Under the pieces are notes generated by a model. It saw only the letters and a list, made by a program, of their open reading frames with translations, had not been told where the DNA came from and did not search any database. Shown piece after piece: positions 15,111 through 23,751 of a DNA stretch of 64,000 nucleotides. Position numbers and translations under genes: made by a program. This DNA is from Pseudomonas fluorescens (GTDB taxonomy: Bacteria; Pseudomonadota; Gammaproteobacteria; Pseudomonadales; Pseudomonadaceae). The stretch's first letter is position 1; each line of letters starts with the position of its first letter. The DNA lies in the NCBI RefSeq assembly GCF_902497745.1, contig NZ_CABVHJ010000029.1:1-64000 (forward strand), read 5' to 3'.

Positions 15111-17237
15111 ATGCGTCGTACTCTGCTTTCAATTTGCGTGCTGCAGGCGTTGTCTTCTTCCTCATGGGCCGAACAGGCCGATTCAACATCCTCAGCGCTA
15201 GAGCTGGAGGCAACCGACGTGGTCGGTACGGCAGATTACGAACGGGCCGACGGACCGGTGCAGGGTTATCGCGCCACACGTTCTGCCAGTGCCACCCGTA
15301 CCGACACCTCAATCCATGAAACCCCGCAATCGATCAGCGTAGTGACCAAGGATGCGGTAGAAGACCTCGGCGCCACGCGTTTGCAAGACGCACTCGACTA
15401 CGCCGGGGGCGTGGGCCGCGCGAACAATTTTGGCGGGCAGGGCCTGACCACTTTCACCTTGCGCGGTTTCACCACCGGCGAGTTCTACCGCAACGGTTTC
15501 CCGATCAATCGCGGCTACCCGAACATGCCCGACGCCAACACCATCGAGCGTCTGGAAGTGCTGCGCGGGCCGGCGACGATGCTGTATGGCCGTGGCGATC
15601 CCGGCGGCACCTTCAACGTTGTTTCCAAGCAGCCGTTGGCCGAGCGCACGGTCACGTTGGGCAGTCAGTTGAATGACCAAGGCATGAAGCGCGGCACCCT
15701 CGACGCCTCCGGTCCACTGGACGACGAGGGGCGTCTGGCCTATCGACTCAACGTGGTTGGCGAGGGCGGCGATACCTTCCGCGATCACGTCGAGACCGAA
15801 CGCTACGGCGTGACACCGGTGCTGACCTGGCAGGCCAGCGATACCACCCGAGTGTTCTTCGAGGGTGATTTCATGCGCAACAATCATCCACTGGATCGCG
15901 GTGTGACGCGTTACGCCAAGCAGATCGGCACCGCCTCGCGCGACACGTTTTTCGGCGAAAAAGACGCCGGCAAATTGCACAACGACAACAACATGGCGCA
16001 ACTGCGTTTCGAGCATCTGCTCAATGATGACTGGACGTTGGGCGGTGGCTTCCAGTGGCTCGACGGCTCGCTTGAGGGCAACGCGATCGAAGCCAACGGC
16101 ATTGCCGATGACGGTCGAACCCTGGGGCGTAACTTCAACTACCGTAAACTGGAGTGGACCGATAAGGACACCCAGCTCAATCTCACCGGTCATTTCAGTA
16201 CCGGCGGCTTGCAGCACACCTTGCTGACCGGCATCGAGTACGAAGATTACGACTACAAGTCGATCATTCAGCGTTCCAGCGGCGCGGTCGGCGCCTACCC
16301 GATCGACATCTTCGATCCGGTCTACGGTCAGCCGCGTCCGGCGCTGACTCGCACGCCGACTCACGACAAGGAAAACCTCAAGACCTACGCTGCATTCGTG
16401 CAGGATCAGGTGGCGTTGACCGAGCGTCTGAAGGTTCTGGCCGGGGCGCGTTTCGAGCGTTTCGAACACGACTATGAAACCTACGTGCCGGGCGGTAAAA
16501 ACTGGCAGGCCAGTGATAACGCGGTGACTCCACGCCTCGGCGTGACCTACGACCTGACCGAGACGCTGGCGATCTATGCCGACATCGCGCGCTCGTTCAA
16601 GCCCAACACCGGCGCGAGCCGCGTGGGCGGAGGCTTCGCCCCGGAGAAAGGCAAGTCCTACGAAATGGGCGTCAAGTGGGAAGCGCTGGATCATCAGTTG
16701 AGCGTCGACGCGGCGATCTATCAGATCGAAAAACGCAACGTGCTGACCACCGACCCGGTGGACTCGACCTTCAGTGTGGCGGCCGGGGAAGTGCGCAGCC
16801 GTGGTTTTGACCTGAACGTCGCCGGCAACCTGACACCCGAATGGCGCGTGATCGGCGGCTACGCCTACGTGGATGCCGAAGTGACCAAGGACAATGTGAT
16901 CCGTTCGGGCACGCGTCTGATGAACATTCCGCAAAACAGCTTCAGCCTGCTCAATGTTTACGAATTTCAGGACGGCGCGTTCAAAGGCCTGGGCCTGGGC
17001 ACCGGACTCAAATACGTCGACGAACGCGCCGGGCAAACCGCTAATACCGCGTTCTCGATGGACAGCTACACCGTTGTCGATTTGCTCGGCTTTTATAAAG
17101 TCAACGAGAAGGTGCGGCTTAACCTTGACGTGAAAAACCTGTTTGATCGGGATTATGAAGAGGGCGCGTTCGGTAATGTCTACGCCTATCCAGGTGCGCC
17201 GAGAACGGTGCAGGTGGGGATTTCCTACACGTTGTAA
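15111..17237 (+). CDS. TonB-dependent siderophore receptor
   Basis: Outer-membrane receptor of 708 residues that would import a ferric siderophore using TonB energy. The signal peptide runs from MRRTLLSICVLQAL to SSSSWA. The plug domain includes ETPQSISVVTKDAVEDLG, IERLEVLRGPATMLYGRGDPGG and FNVVSKQPL. The beta-barrel ends NLFDRDYEEGAFGN and GISYTL. It lacks the N-terminal signalling extension seen in FpvA-like transducers, and no sigma/anti-sigma pair is adjacent. The ATG at 15111 fits the signal peptide. I could not find a convincing Fur box upstream. Repeat element B follows. Confidence 0.92.
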   Translation: MRRTLLSICVLQALSSSSWAEQADSTSSALELEATDVVGTADYERADGPVQGYRATRSASATRTDTSIHETPQSISVVTKDAVEDLGATRLQDALDYAGGVGRANNFGGQGLTTFTLRGFTTGEFYRNGFPINRGYPNMPDANTIERLEVLRGPATMLYGRGDPGGTFNVVSKQPLAERTVTLGSQLNDQGMKRGTLDASGPLDDEGRLAYRLNVVGEGGDTFRDHVETERYGVTPVLTWQASDTTRVFFEGDFMRNNHPLDRGVTRYAKQIGTASRDTFFGEKDAGKLHNDNNMAQLRFEHLLNDDWTLGGGFQWLDGSLEGNAIEANGIADDGRTLGRNFNYRKLEWTDKDTQLNLTGHFSTGGLQHTLLTGIEYEDYDYKSIIQRSSGAVGAYPIDIFDPVYGQPRPALTRTPTHDKENLKTYAAFVQDQVALTERLKVLAGARFERFEHDYETYVPGGKNWQASDNAVTPRLGVTYDLTETLAIYADIARSFKPNTGASRVGGGFAPEKGKSYEMGVKWEALDHQLSVDAAIYQIEKRNVLTTDPVDSTFSVAAGEVRSRGFDLNVAGNLTPEWRVIGGYAYVDAEVTKDNVIRSGTRLMNIPQNSFSLLNVYEFQDGAFKGLGLGTGLKYVDERAGQTANTAFSMDSYTVVDLLGFYKVNEKVRLNLDVKNLFDRDYEEGAFGNVYAYPGAPRTVQVGISYTL

Positions 17238-17262
17238 GCCGCGCTCGACGCTGCAACGGCGG

Positions 17263-18098
17263 CCCCTCACCCCAGCCCTCTCCCGGAGGGAGAGGGAGCC
17301 GACCGAGGTGTCTTGCGCTATGCATCGACCTGACAGATCGCGTCGATTATGGATTCATCGGCAATGCCTGACGGTGATGGATTCACAGGCGCTATTGCAC
17401 GTCGGTGCTCGTCGCCAACATCCCCCAATCGGCCCCTTTCCCTGTGGGAGAGGGAGCCGACCGAGGTGTCTGGCGTTATACATCGACCTGAAACAACGCG
17501 TCGATTATGGATTCATCGGTAATGCCTGACGGCATTGGATTCACAGACGCTATTGCACGGCGGCGCGCATCGCCAATATCCCCCAATCGGTCCCCTCTCC
17601 TGGGGGAGAGGGAGCCGACCGAGGTGTCTGGCGTTATGCATCGACCTGAAACAACGCGTCGATTATGGATTCATCGGTAATGCCTGACGGCATTGGATTC
17701 ACAGACGCTATTGCACGTCGGCGTTTATCGCCAATATTCCCCAATCGGTTCCTTTCCCTGTGGGAGAGGGAGCCGACCGAGGTGTCTGGCGTTATGCATC
17801 GACCTGAAACAACGCGTCGATTATGGATTCATCGGTAATGCCTGACGGCATTGGATTCACAGACGCTATTGCACATCGGCGCACATCGCCAATATCCCCC
17901 AATCGGTCTCCTCTCCCGGGGGAGAGGGAGCCGACCGAGGTGTCTGGCGTTATGCATCGACCTGAAACAACGCGTCGATTATGGATTCATCGGTAATGCC
18001 TGACGGCATTGGATTCACAGACGCTATTGCATGTCGGCGCACATCGCCAATATCCCCCAATCGGTCCCCTCTCCTGGGGGAGAGGGCTAGGGTGAGGG
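17263..18098. repeat. Composite palindromic repeat, element B, with terminal inverted repeats
   Basis: The left end CCCCTCACCCCAGCCCTCTC and the right end GAGAGGGCTAGGGTGAGGG are inverted copies of each other and match the ends of elements A and C. The body is the 158-bp tandem array described separately. It fills the gap between the convergent siderophore receptor and hydroxyacid dehydrogenase genes and contains no plausible gene. Confidence 0.85.
17296..18085. repeat. Five tandem 158-bp units
   Basis: GAGCCGACCGAGGTGTC begins units at 17296, 17454, 17612, 17770 and 17928, each exactly 158 bases from the last. A sixth, cut-off start falls at 18086. Units 2-5 are almost identical apart from a short variable stretch after TATTGCA; unit 1 is more diverged. 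Each unit boundary forms a large hairpin (CGGTCCCCTCTCC against GGAGAGGGAGCCGACCG), and AATGCC/GGCATT forms a smaller one inside. Confidence 0.95.
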
Positions 18099-18120
18099 CA
18101 GCTGTTTCAGCACCCGCCAC

Positions 18121-19077
18121 TTAGCCAGTGACGCAACCCTGCGGCGTCTTCCCTGCAAAGCTGTCCAGCAAACTCGCAACCACCATCTCACCCATGCGTG
18201 TGCGCGTCTGCAATGTCGCGCTGGCGCGGTGCGGCTGCAGCACCACTTGCTCATTGCCGAACAGGGCTTCTGGCACATTCGGTTCATCGACAAACACATC
18301 CAGCCCCGCACCGGCGATCTCGCCGGCAGCGAGTGCTGCCACCAGGTCAGCTTCGTTGACCAGTTTGCCCCGTGCCACGTTGATCAGATAACCGTCCTTG
18401 CCCAAGGCCTTTAGCACGGAAGCATCAATGATGGCTTCAGCCTTGTCGGCAGCGGCGGCGAGAATCAGCGCATCGCTGTCGCGGGCCAATTGCTTGAGGT
18501 CGGCGACGAAAGTGTGGGGTACATCGCTCATCGGTTGCAGGTCGGTGTAACTGATCGGACAGCCGAAGGCAGCCGCTCGGCTGGCCACCGCGCGGCCAAC
18601 CCGGCCCATGCCGACAATGCCGATACGCATGCCGGACACTTGACGTGCCAGAGGCAGAGGCGCCAGCGGTGTGGCGCTGTGCGGCCATTGGCCCGAGCGC
18701 ACATAGCGATCGCTGGTGCACAGTCCGCGACACACGGAAATCAGCAAGCCGATGGCGAGGTCGGCGACGTCTTCAGTCAACGCGCCAATGGTCGCCGTCA
18801 CGCGGATGCCGCGATCCCGAGCGTAAGCCAGGTCCACCGCATCGGTGCCGACGCCGTTGACCGCCACCACCTCAAGTTTCGGCAGTTGCGCCATGACGGC
18901 CTGGGTGATGCCGGTATGGCCACCGGTGATCACCCCGCGAATATTCGCACCGTGTTCCTGTAAATACGCCTGTTTGTCCGCCTGCTGGAAATAGCGTCGG
19001 ACCGTAAACAATTCATCGAGACGCGCATTGATTTCAGGAATCAGGATCGGGCTGAGCTGCAAGACTTCTGGCTTCAT
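18121..19077 (-). CDS. D-isomer-specific 2-hydroxyacid dehydrogenase (glyoxylate/hydroxypyruvate reductase-like)
   Basis: NAD(P)-dependent oxidoreductase of 318 residues interconverting 2-keto acids and D-2-hydroxy acids. The Rossmann motif GIVGMGRVGRAVASR, LINVARGKLVNEADLVAAL, the acidic residue in DVFVDEPNVPE and the catalytic His in QPHRAS are all present. I chose the ATG at 19077, which has AGAGGT upstream; the frame extends to 19113 but would overlap the preceding SDR gene. It is the last gene of the operon beginning with the MFS transporter at 22050. Confidence 0.88.
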   Translation of the reverse strand: MKPEVLQLSPILIPEINARLDELFTVRRYFQQADKQAYLQEHGANIRGVITGGHTGITQAVMAQLPKLEVVAVNGVGTDAVDLAYARDRGIRVTATIGALTEDVADLAIGLLISVCRGLCTSDRYVRSGQWPHSATPLAPLPLARQVSGMRIGIVGMGRVGRAVASRAAAFGCPISYTDLQPMSDVPHTFVADLKQLARDSDALILAAAADKAEAIIDASVLKALGKDGYLINVARGKLVNEADLVAALAAGEIAGAGLDVFVDEPNVPEALFGNEQVVLQPHRASATLQTRTRMGEMVVASLLDSFAGKTPQGCVTG

Positions 19078-19109
19078 GTAAACCTCTCTTACCGAATAAA
19101 AAGGCCGGC

Positions 19110-19874
19110 TCAACCGCGACCGGCAAACGGCATGGCGGTGGCCATGACGGTCATGTTCAGAACGTTGGCCGACAGCGGCAGGGCGGCGATATAGCGCACC
19201 GCATCAGCGACATGCTTGACGTCGACCATCGGCTCGACGGCGATGCTGCCGTTGGCCTGACGTACACCTTTGGTCATGCGCACCGACATTTCGGTCAGGG
19301 CGTTGCCGATGTCGATCTGGCTGCAAGCGATGTTGAATTCACGGCCGTCCAGCGCCAGCGATTTGGTCAGCCCCAGCACCGCATGTTTGCTGGCGGTGTA
19401 GGCGCTGCTGAACGGACGTGGCGTGTGTGCCGAAATCGAACCGTTATTAATGATGCGTCCGCCCTGCGGCTGTTGACGGCGCATCAGTCCGAAGGCACCA
19501 CGGGCACACAGGAAAACCCCGTTGAGGTTGGTGTCGATGACGTTGCGCCACTGCTCGAACGTCAGTTCGTCCAAGGGCACGGCGGGGGCATTGACCCCGG
19601 CATTGTTGAACACCACATCCAGGCGTCCGTAGACCTCGGCAATGGTTGCGAACAGCGAATCGACACTGGCCGGGTCGCGCACATCGGTGGGCACCGCGAG
19701 GGCTTCGTGCCCCTCGCTTGCCGCCAGTTCGACCAGCGCTTGCAACGGTTCCGGTCGGCGACCGGCAAGCACCAGGGTGTAACCGTCGGCTAGCAGGCCA
19801 AGCGCCACGGAGCGGCCGATTCCGCTGCCAGCGCCGGTGACCAGCGCGACTTTCAAAGGTTGAGTGATGGACAT
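19110..19874 (-). CDS. SDR family oxidoreductase
   Basis: Classical short-chain dehydrogenase of 254 residues. It has the cofactor motif [21 protein letters not shown], and the catalytic [10 protein letters not shown] (Tyr and Lys). The ATG at 19874 has AGGAG seven bases upstream. It lies between the FAH-family hydrolase (23 bp upstream) and the 2-hydroxyacid dehydrogenase, so a role in oxidising a hydroxy-acid or sugar-acid intermediate is likely. The substrate cannot be read from the sequence. Confidence 0.87.
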   Translation of the reverse strand: MSITQPLKVALVTGAGSGIGRSVALGLLADGYTLVLAGRRPEPLQALVELAASEGHEALAVPTDVRDPASVDSLFATIAEVYGRLDVVFNNAGVNAPAVPLDELTFEQWRNVIDTNLNGVFLCARGAFGLMRRQQPQGGRIINNGSISAHTPRPFSSAYTASKHAVLGLTKSLALDGREFNIACSQIDIGNALTEMSVRMTKGVRQANGSIAVEPMVDVKHVADAVRYIAALPLSANVLNMTVMATAMPFAGRG

Positions 19875-19897
19875 TTTGTTGTTCTCCTGTCTTCAAA

Positions 19898-20596
19898 TCA
19901 CTGCGGCGTTAGGGCCCGCGGGCCGACGCGCATTTCCAGTTGGCCGATCCCGTCGATGCCGGCGCTGATTAAATCGCCTGGTTGTAGTCCATCGACGCCG
20001 GACGGGCTGCCGGTCATGATCAAGTCGCCGGCCCTCAGCGCCACTGATCGGGAGATCCGGCTGATCACTTCAGCGACCGACCAGATCTGGCTGTCGAGAC
20101 TGTCGCGTTGACGCTCCTGGCCGTTGACGTTCAACCACAATTCGCCTTCGGGATGGCCGGCGCGGGTCACTGGCACGATGGCGGTCATCGGCGCGGCGCC
20201 GTCGAACACCTTGGCACCTTCCCACGGCAAACCATTGCTCTTGGCGGTGCGCTGAACATCACGACGGGTCAGGTCGAGGCCGGCGGCGTAGCCCCAGACA
20301 TAGGCCAACGCCTCGTTTTCTGGAATGTTGGCGCCACCTTCGCCGATGGCCACCACCAACTCGATCTCGTGGGCGAAATCCTCGGTCAGCGAAGGGAATG
20401 CCACCTCACCGACGGCGTCGACGACGCTGCTCGCCGGTTTCATGAAAAACACCGGCGGCTGGCGCGACTGGCCGACGGCATCTGGCCACGGGTAATTGCG
20501 CCCGACACAAAATACCCGGCCAACGGGAAAGCGTTGCTCACTGCCGACAACGGGCAAGGTCACGGGCAGATCGGGCGTGAAGACGTATTCAGTCAT
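19898..20596 (-). CDS. Fumarylacetoacetate hydrolase family protein
   Basis: The 232-residue protein belongs to the FAH superfamily, which hydrolyses or decarboxylates beta-diketo acids with a divalent metal. It contains CVGRNYPWP, FFMKPAS, the metal-ligand stretch AHEIELVVAIG, GYAAGLDLTRRDVQ and MTGSPSGVDGLQPGD. It most resembles fumarylpyruvate-hydrolase-type enzymes. I start it at ATG 20596, preceded by AACAGGA. The open frame continues far upstream without family similarity, into the neighbouring transporter gene. Confidence 0.85.
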   Translation of the reverse strand: MTEYVFTPDLPVTLPVVGSEQRFPVGRVFCVGRNYPWPDAVGQSRQPPVFFMKPASSVVDAVGEVAFPSLTEDFAHEIELVVAIGEGGANIPENEALAYVWGYAAGLDLTRRDVQRTAKSNGLPWEGAKVFDGAAPMTAIVPVTRAGHPEGELWLNVNGQERQRDSLDSQIWSVAEVISRISRSVALRAGDLIMTGSPSGVDGLQPGDLISAGIDGIGQLEMRVGPRALTPQ

Positions 20597-20700
20597 GTTC
20601 ATCCTGTTATGAGTCCTGTTGGTAGCTTCAGCGTACGGCGGCAGTTGTGGGTGAAGTTGGACGAAAGCCGCCTGCAGTTGGAGAAAACGGTGGTGTTGAC

Positions 20701-22050
20701 TCAGCGCACTTTCAATTCGATGCGGTACAAGCGTCCGAGCAGCAGTGAGTAGGAGAGGGTGCCCATCAGCGCCACGCCGCCAATGAACCAGAAGGCCCAG
20801 GCGAATGAGCCGGTAGCGTGAACAATCGCGCCAATCACGATCGGCGTGACGATGCCGCCGATGTTGGCGGCGAGGCTGGTGACCCCGCCGGTCAAGCCGA
20901 TCAGCTCCTTGGGCGCCACTTCCGACACGGCCGCCCACGAAGACGAGGCGATGCCTTGCGCAAAGAACGCAATGGTCAGCACGGCGATGCAGATCGTGTT
21001 CGAATCGGTGAAATTCACCAGTACGATGGACATCCCCAGCATCGAGCCAATCACCAGCGGCAACTTGCGAGCGAAGGACATCGAATAGCCACGGCGGATC
21101 AACAAGTCCGACACGATGCCCGCGAGAAGGATGCCGACCGTCGCGCCGACAAATGGCAGAACTGCGAAGATCCCGGCCTTGATCATGGTCAGCTTGCGTT
21201 CTTCGATCAGGTAGGTGGGGAACCAGGTCAGAAAGAAGTACAGCGCCGAGGTGCTGGCGAACTTGCCGATGCAAATCGCCCAGATTTGCCGATAGCTGAA
21301 CAGCTCGGCGATTTGTCGCCAGTTGAAGCGCGTACGTTCCTGACTGCTTTTGACCAGACCGCCGCCGGCTTCGATGTATTTCAATTCTTCTTTGCTGACC
21401 TTCTTGCAGTTCAGCGGATCGCGATACAGGTACAACCACAGCACGCCGAACACGATGCCGAGCAGGCCGGTGCTGTAGAACACGTGACGCCAGTCAAATG
21501 TGGTCGCCAGCCAGAGCAGCGCGCCGGTAAACAGCGCCGTCCCCAGGTATTGCCCGCAGACGTAGATGCTGCTGGCCAGACCGCGCTCGCGCGCCGGGAA
21601 CCACACCGTCACCGCGCGACTGTTGGCCGGGAACGCCGGTGCTTCCATGGCACCAACCGCCAGACGCAAACCGAACAATGACGCAAAACCTGTGGCAAAA
21701 CCCTGACACACGGTCACCGTCGACCAGCTGATCAGGGACACCCCGTAAGTGAAGCGCGAACCGAAGCGGTCAGCGATAAACCCGGCAGGGACCAGAGCCA
21801 GAGCATACGTCCAGGCGAATGCCGAAAAGATCAGGCCCATTTCGATCTTGTCCAGACCAAGGTCCTTGGCCATGAACGGCGCGGCAATCGAGATATTGAC
21901 CCGGTCGATGTAATTGATGATCGTCGCAATCAGCAGCAGCGAGAGCATGAACCAGCGTCGCCGCGAGGGCAGGCGTTGTGGCAGGACGGCGTCCCGGGCG
22001 CCGTCTATCACTGGCGGCACGGTGGCTTGGGAAGCATGTGAATTCGACAT
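20701..22050 (-). CDS. MFS transporter, anion:cation symporter (sugar-acid type)
   Basis: The 449-residue permease has about 12 membrane segments. The ACS-family signature INYIDRVNISIAAPFM in segment 1, GFIADRFGSRFTYG and VWFPARERGLASSIYV are characteristic of hexuronate, glucarate and tartrate symporters. It is the first gene of a four-gene operon with FAH hydrolase, SDR and hydroxyacid dehydrogenase, so it probably imports the operon's carboxylate substrate. The ATG at 22050 has GAGG upstream. The AraC gene at 22620 is divergent across a 569-bp region. Confidence 0.87.
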   Translation of the reverse strand: MSNSHASQATVPPVIDGARDAVLPQRLPSRRRWFMLSLLLIATIINYIDRVNISIAAPFMAKDLGLDKIEMGLIFSAFAWTYALALVPAGFIADRFGSRFTYGVSLISWSTVTVCQGFATGFASLFGLRLAVGAMEAPAFPANSRAVTVWFPARERGLASSIYVCGQYLGTALFTGALLWLATTFDWRHVFYSTGLLGIVFGVLWLYLYRDPLNCKKVSKEELKYIEAGGGLVKSSQERTRFNWRQIAELFSYRQIWAICIGKFASTSALYFFLTWFPTYLIEERKLTMIKAGIFAVLPFVGATVGILLAGIVSDLLIRRGYSMSFARKLPLVIGSMLGMSIVLVNFTDSNTICIAVLTIAFFAQGIASSSWAAVSEVAPKELIGLTGGVTSLAANIGGIVTPIVIGAIVHATGSFAWAFWFIGGVALMGTLSYSLLLGRLYRIELKVR

Positions 22051-22372
22051 GGAGAGACCTCGTTATTGTTAGAAGAATCGAGATGTTTTCGCGCAGCCGA
22101 AGGCGTTGCCCGCGATGGTCGAGGCATGCCAATCGATACTGGAACGAACGGTGCGAGCAGCCGGCGTCAGACGTTCAGCAACGTCTTCCAGTCGGCGTGA
22201 TCGGGACAATGTCGGGAGGGGCGGCGAGGTGGGAAAATTGAATCATGACGTGCACACCTGTGATTGTTTTTGGAAGAGGTTGGGCTGCGTCGGCTAACAG
22301 TGGTCGTACAACATCGGTAAAGCAACCGAGGAGTTAGAACGTTTTTTTTCTATGGCAGTGGCGTTGCTAAAC

Positions 22373-22485
22373 CTGTCCAAGAAATAAATTGGTTAATCTC
22401 CTGATGGATTATTTAGATATGTTCATTAAATAGTTGATTCATAACGATAAAAAATCGTAGATCTTTCTCGGCGGTTTTGGACAGG
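22373..22485. promoter_or_regulatory. Widely spaced inverted sites, candidate AraC operators
   Basis: CCTGTCCAA at 22373-22381 and its reverse complement TTGGACAGG at 22477-22485 lie 104 bases apart, close to ten helical turns, inside the 569-bp divergent region (22051-22619). Similarity continues into the flanking TTTA/CTAA. The rest of that region is AT-rich near 22380-22460 and shows no gene I can support. Confidence 0.5.
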
Positions 22486-22619
22486 CTAAACGCCATATCG
22501 AAGATGAAAAATCCTTGGAGAGACGGGTCGTCGTATGACTGCTTGCGTGCACTGCGTACATGTCTGCAAGATGACGGACGTCAGTTCACTGCAAAATACC
22601 TGTCGAGGATTCCGCGCAG

Positions 22620-23552
22620 ATGTCGTCACCCAGCCGTATTCCCACCTATGTCATGCAGCAGCGCAGCGAATTGACCGACTTCTACATTCGCGACAAAAAG
22701 GGCCGGCGTGCCGAGACCAGTCCCCATCGGCACGAGTATTTTCAGATCCAGATCAACCTCGGTGGCGACACCGTGCAACACATCGGCAACGTCGAGCGTC
22801 CGTTCCCGCGCAATACCCTGGCCTTCATCCTGCCGCACCGAGTGCATGTGATCCCGCATCCAGCGGACAGCAATTTCATGGTGATCAATTTTTCCCAGAC
22901 CTTTCTGTTGCCGCATTTGCAGTGCGACCCGATGGATCTGGAAGAAGTGTCGATCCTGCTGGCGCCGGAGTTATCGCCATTCCGCTTTCAGGAGCATCTG
23001 GATTTCATTCTCGAAGATGAGGATTTCGCCAAGGTCTGTGCCTTGATCGAGCAGATGCGCACGCTGGACGAGAACCGTCAGTTTGGTACGCGCGAGATGC
23101 TCAAGGGCTTGTTGCTGCAACTGATTGGCAGCGTGTGTTTCCTTTACGCCGAACCACTCAAGCGCCTGGCCGAAGAGAATGCGGCCGAGGTCAGCCGCCG
23201 GGATGCGCTGGGCCGCATGTTCGAGTACTTGCGCAAGAATATTGCCGATCCCGATCTCAATCTGATCAAGGTGGCTGCGGCGACGTACCTGTCGCCGACC
23301 TATCTGACGCACTGGTTGCGCAAGGAGATCGGCAAGACCTTCACCGAACTGGTGCTCGAACGCAGGATGCACGCGGCACGCAATTTCCTGCTCAACAGCA
23401 CGCGCTCGGTGGGCGAGGTGGCGCGGTTGTGCGGCTTCGCTGACGAGGCGTATTTCTCGCGGCGTTTTCGGCAGATTCACGGCCAGCCGCCGGGACAGTT
23501 TCGCCGCCGGCAACTCAATCCGGATACGCCGCAATCGCCGTTGAACACCTAG
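22620..23552 (+). CDS. AraC family transcriptional regulator
   Basis: The 310-residue protein has an N-terminal cupin-type sensing domain (SPHRHEYFQIQINLGG, HRVHVIPH). A C-terminal double helix-turn-helix covers about 215-295 (NLIKVAAATYLSPTYLTHWLRKEIGKTF, then VGEVARLCGFADEAYFSRRFRQIHGQPPGQFRR). It is divergent from the MFS/FAH/SDR/hydroxyacid operon and probably activates it. The ATG at 22620 has GAGGA at somewhat long spacing. Confidence 0.88.
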   Translation: MSSPSRIPTYVMQQRSELTDFYIRDKKGRRAETSPHRHEYFQIQINLGGDTVQHIGNVERPFPRNTLAFILPHRVHVIPHPADSNFMVINFSQTFLLPHLQCDPMDLEEVSILLAPELSPFRFQEHLDFILEDEDFAKVCALIEQMRTLDENRQFGTREMLKGLLLQLIGSVCFLYAEPLKRLAEENAAEVSRRDALGRMFEYLRKNIADPDLNLIKVAAATYLSPTYLTHWLRKEIGKTFTELVLERRMHAARNFLLNSTRSVGEVARLCGFADEAYFSRRFRQIHGQPPGQFRRRQLNPDTPQSPLNT

Positions 23553-23751
23553 GGTTCAAGCATCAAGGGCCGCCAGATGATCGGAGCAGCGCCAAGTATT
23601 GTGTTGTGCTTCTCGGGGTTGGGCGTTTCGTGGTTCGCTGATTCAGTAGGGTGTTTGTTCTCCGTGTCTTGCAGTTCGTCGGCGGGGGGCTTTTCGGTTT
23701 CGCAGGCAACGTTATCCATGGGTCTTTCGCCAGATGATTTCAGGCAGACAA

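Noticed and set aside
17296-18085. CRISPR array
   Set aside because: The 158-bp units are near-identical throughout, without short repeats and unique spacers, and no cas gene is near.
20603-21439. Upstream extension of the FAH-family open frame
   Set aside because: It lies antiparallel-free but out of frame over the real MFS transporter gene and has no family similarity; a good ribosome site precedes the ATG at 20596.
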